Below, piece after piece: positions 60,419 through 64,000 of a DNA stretch of 64,000 bases. The DNA comes from Laguncularia racemosa (lineage: Eukaryota; Streptophyta; Magnoliopsida; Myrtales; Combretaceae). The notes under the pieces are model-generated. The model saw only the letters and a list, made by a program, of their open reading frames with translations, ran no database searches and was not told the DNA's origin. Location of the stretch: assembly GCA_037954665.1 (NCBI GenBank), contig JBBMOL010000013.1:992001-1056000 (forward strand). The letters run 5' to 3'. The position numbers and the translations under genes are program-made. Within the stretch, counting starts at the first letter, position 1; every line of letters starts with the position of its first letter.

Positions 60419-63400
60419 ATGGCACAGTGGCATGCAGTAACCTTGAATTCGTCGACTAACAGCCTTGGATTTTCCGACCTGCGTGGACATAAGAGAGGTA
60501 CATTCTCTTTTTCATTCAAAGATCGTTCCCTCTTTCTAATCTCATTCGAGAAAAAATTATATGTATATGTTTTTGAAAAAAGTTCACATTTTTTAATGCA
60601 TGTGCTGATAAAAATGAGAATAAAGTTTCAACTTTATGTTTATTATGTTGAAATTTTATTGATATTATTATTCAATACATTATTTGGTTTTTTCATAATG
60701 ATATCATATTTCAATGCACGTATACTCGCGTTTCAAAATTTACATTTATTTTGTCGAAAATTTATTCATATTAATACATTTTTTTGGGGGTGAAGGTCTC
60801 TCATTTCAATGCATGCTGGATGACAATGAAGTTTTTATCTTTATATTTATTTTGTTGAAATGGTATTTAATTTTTTACTGTGGTATTTAATCTGCAGATT
60901 TTCTACATAATACAAGATGTCTTGTGAAACCGTCCTCATTGGTAAGTAGTCCTATAATCCATTTGGGTTGATAAATTTGAGACTTTCTCCATACTCATTG
61001 ATGTAATTTTGGGTTGCATCAAACCCCGTTCGCTTTCTGGTGAAATTGGGTTGTTGATGAATTGGGCGTGTGAATTGTTTTTTTGGCAGTTGGGGGCAAC
61101 AGAGAGTGGTTTCCATGGTTCTGCAGTGCAGTTAAATTATAGTTGTGCTAATGTGAAATCTTCTACAGGCAAAGGTTAGTTCTGATCTTTTCTGATTGTC
61201 ATGTCTTTTGGAAGTTTTAGCGGTTTAAGAGAAAAAAGGAGTTGTGTCATGGGCTGATTGGATTCATGGTACTGCAATGCTTTCTTTTGGTAAAGCGTTT
61301 TTTGTGAACATGTAAAGGCTTACTTGTGTCTGGTGTGTTTTAAGTTACATAGCCCTCAATAAATCGACCAATAACAAGCTCTTGTCTACCTATGAGTAAC
61401 ATAAACCTACACCCATGTATATATTGGTTTCCAGGTTATGTGCATTGAATCGGTGCAGAGAACATTGGGCTTGCAATGTCAGCATAAAATGAAATCCTGA
61501 TGGCTTAATCAGTTTGGCTGTAATGGGTGTCTTGATGCACTTCGATTGTTTGTTTCTTTCATGATATATTAAATGCCTGGTGCCAGAGCTATCTTTTAGC
61601 ATAGCAGTCTTGCTCATATTCCCAGTTGTTGATATTAGGCCATTCAAGGTGTTATTCTTATGCATGAATGTGGGTGCACAGTTGAATGTGATATAAGAAT
61701 GGGTACTTAACAGGGAGGATTAGCTGCATTAGAACAACAGATGGTGATGCCTTTTGAATCCTTTCCTATGCAGAAAAAAAGTTGCAAAGTTTACAATCGT
61801 CCAATTATGTAGCTTGTATCGGCCTCTCTTTCACTGTCAACCAAAGTTAGGAAACAGTCCAGGTATTGCCTTACTGAACCAAACAATTTTAAACCATGGA
61901 ACTTTTGATGTCCATCTTCGCAGTGTATCATAAGCTGTACCGATGGAAAATACACCACCTTGTGTGAGTGTGAGCTTGTTGGATAAGCTATTTGGAGTTT
62001 GGCTTCACGTTAATAGTACTGATGCTTTAATATGCTCTCAAACATGGCAATTCACCCTTGCACAACCTTTTTGCATCTATTGATGATGCGATGCAGCCTA
62101 GCTTCCATAGGAATGCCAGAGTAAAATATGCTTCTGTTGCCAACCTTAATGAACCTATGGGAGATAGTATTTCCATTCCCAACTTCTCCCTTGGATTATT
62201 TTTCAACAAGTGGTCTAAGTTCCACTGCTTTTTTTCCAAGACAGGAACTATCCATAGGACTAAAACGTAGGTGTCATTGATTTTTATTAAAGCCTTTTTG
62301 CTTGTTTTCTTCCCCCCAATTGTATGAACTTAAGCCTGAGCATGATTGAGAACTGCACTGACAGTTGTTTTTCAGCTCTACATGCAGTCATTCAATCAGC
62401 TTTGTCTAGTCCTGGAGAGAAAATGCGTGTTGGTTCTCGTGGAAAGCTGGAAAAGGTAGTCCTAGCCTATAGTGGTGGCTTAGACACCTCAGTCATTGTT
62501 CCGTGGTTAAGGTAATTTCTTTATCCCTTTGTCGAGTTGCATTGCTTATCGCCACATTTTATAATTGAGCTTGGCTGGAAAATATGGCAAAAGATTAGTA
62601 TAGTAATCTTTTGTTTCATGTGTGTAGATGCTTACTAAAAGAATTGGGCGAAAACCAACGTGATGCCTGGAATTTGCATATTCTGTTTGAAGGTTGCAAG
62701 AAACATTTCATTAATAATCGTTTGTCATTATGTTTTCAGACTGAAAAATAGAGTATTAAACTCATGTATTTTGTATAACTATGAAGATCTGTCATGAGTG
62801 TTAAATTGATTTGATAACTAAGCATTGTTGTTGCTATTGATTTCCTGTTTGACTGCTTGTTGCATGATCTCACCTTGAATTCTACTTTTTCTGGGGTCTT
62901 CCAATCAATCTTTCTCTACAGGGAATTTTTGTTTTACTGAGTTCTAAATCATCCATGTCCAGCCTTTAATTTCCTTTTGGTCTTTCAGGGAGAATTATGG
63001 CTGTGAGGTTGTTTGCTTCACTGCTGATGTTGGTCAAGTATGATATTCTTTCTCTATTATTAAATTTAATTGTGTTCATTAGGGCTAGCTCATTGCTGAT
63101 GGAACTACTGTTTCTCTTAGGAGTATTGTTACTTTTTTTGGACACTGGCTCAATGTTAATACTAAATTTTAGGGTATTGAGGAACTTGAAGGCTTAGAGA
63201 AAAAGGCAAAGGCAAGTGGGGCTTGTCAATTGGTTGTGAAGGACCTACAGGAGGAATTCGTGAGGGATTATGTCTTCCCATTCTTGAGATCTGGTGCTGT
63301 TTACGAAAGGAAATACTTGTTAGGAACTTCTTTGGCCCGTCCACTCATTGCAAAGGTAGGTTCTTCGAAGCTCCACGTGATTGCACTCTCAATGCTATTT

Positions 63401-63922
63401 GGTGTGATTAAAGTCAATTTCTGTGTGTTGGAACACTAAAAATCGTGCACTTTTTAGTTAATGAAAGAAAAGGTCAACTTTTACCTTCCAACTTGCCGGT
63501 TGTTTAGTAGTTTAATTATAAGCACCATTTTTTGGATTTTTCTCTGCCTTTTCTAAAGGATTTGCATGCTGCACAGGCAATGGTAGAACTTGCTAAGGAA
63601 GTCGGAGCCGATGCTGTGGCACATGGATGCACAGGGAAGGGAAATGATCAGGTGCATTTCACGTTCCAGTTACACTACAATGCCTGAGTATTGGTGTGGA
63701 TGAAGACCTGACTTATATATATTTATACATTTTCAGGTTCGCTTTGAACTTACTTTCTTCTCATTAAATCCTGATCTGACTATCATTGCTCCCTGGAGGG
63801 AATGGGATATCAGGGGAAGGGAAGATGCAATTGAGTATGCTAAAAAACACGGCGTGCCTGTCCCTGTGACAAAGAAATCCATTTATAGCAGAGACAGAAA
63901 CTTAATGCACCTGAGTCATGAG
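60419..63922 (+). CDS. ASS1: Argininosuccinate synthase, plastid precursor (5' part, runs past the window)
   Basis: The enzyme joins citrulline and aspartate with ATP to argininosuccinate, the next-to-last step of arginine synthesis, in plant plastids. Exons in the window: 60419-60497, 60898-60941, 61090-61174, 62376-62511, 62989-63037, 63173-63355, 63577-63651, 63737-63922. These total 279 codons with closed frames and GT..AG introns; the rest lies beyond position 64000. Residues 1-94 are Ser/Asn/Leu-rich and fit a transit peptide. The pyrophosphatase-type ATP loop SGGLDTS is at 102-108. Further conserved blocks are CFTADVGQGIEELEGLEKKA, YLLGTSLARPLIAK, GADAVAHGCTGKGNDQVRFEL and PWREWDIRGREDAIEYA. 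At the last visible motif it reads NLMHLSHE. The start is the first Met of the frame and gives a plausible transit peptide. Confidence 0.95.
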
Positions 63923-64000
63923 GTACTTTTTGGCTATCCAGCAACACTGGTTTTGATGCATAGCATTTGCAATTGGTTGCATGCTCCTTTTGGACGCCTA

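Noticed and set aside
60419..60793. 124-codon continuous open frame from the argininosuccinate synthase start
   Set aside because: It reads through intron 1; the GT donor at 60498 and the in-phase downstream exons show that only the first 79 nt are coding.
62997..63197. 66-codon hydrophobic open frame resembling a membrane protein
   Set aside because: Out-of-frame reading of argininosuccinate synthase exon 5 and the T-rich intron after it.
1..64000. CRISPR array or bacterial-type gene cluster
   Set aside because: Repeats present are minisatellite, MITE or microsatellite type; all genes are intron-bearing or typical plant genes, with no bacterial organisation.

Overview
The window is nuclear DNA of a flowering plant, most likely a eudicot. 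It is AT-rich. It carries five intron-type plant genes with GT..AG junctions, separated by long intergenic stretches with decayed retroelements (L1-type LINE, Ty3/Gypsy of the Tat lineage, Ty1/Copia), MITE-like inverted repeats, SINE-like pieces and microsatellites. The species cannot be named from the sequence. No bacterial-type operon, CRISPR array or intact tRNA/rRNA gene was seen.

Layout. 1-16.9 kb is a graveyard of mobile elements: a LINE reverse-transcriptase relic (about 12-1140), AT-rich non-coding sequence with diverged repeats (about 1.1-6 kb), and the 3' two thirds of a reverse-oriented Tat-lineage Gypsy element. That element comprises LTR-like sequence at about 6-7.8 kb, an 80-bp minisatellite at about 8.0-8.7 kb, and pol with two RNase H domains at about 9.1-11.9 kb. 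A MITE lies at 12.4 kb and a duplicated non-coding block at 15.4-16.0 kb. 17.07-30.35 kb (+) is a complete 22-exon SEC31 gene (COPII coat). 36.2-37.7 kb (-) is a single-exon receptor-like cytoplasmic kinase. 46.1-47.8 kb (-) is a three-exon gene for a small GIY-YIG nuclease-domain protein. 50.7-54.4 kb (-) is a five-exon pheophytinase gene (chlorophyll breakdown). 56.8-58.9 kb holds a Copia relic with traces of both LTRs. 60.4 kb to the window end (+) is the 5' part (8 exons) of a plastid argininosuccinate synthase gene.

How the genes relate. They are independent plant loci with unrelated roles: ER export, signalling, organelle DNA processing, chlorophyll catabolism and arginine synthesis. 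Nothing suggests they form one pathway. The reading frame closes exactly across every exon junction I propose in SEC31 (1126 aa), the GIY-YIG gene (182 aa), pheophytinase (526 aa) and the visible part of argininosuccinate synthase (279 codons), which supports these models.

I found no convincing undescribed biological system. The most informative non-standard signals are the dual-RNase H Gypsy element with its 3' minisatellite, the internally duplicated LINE relic, the cluster of palindromes (including two TGACTCA motifs) upstream of argininosuccinate synthase, and SINE-like insertions inside introns.
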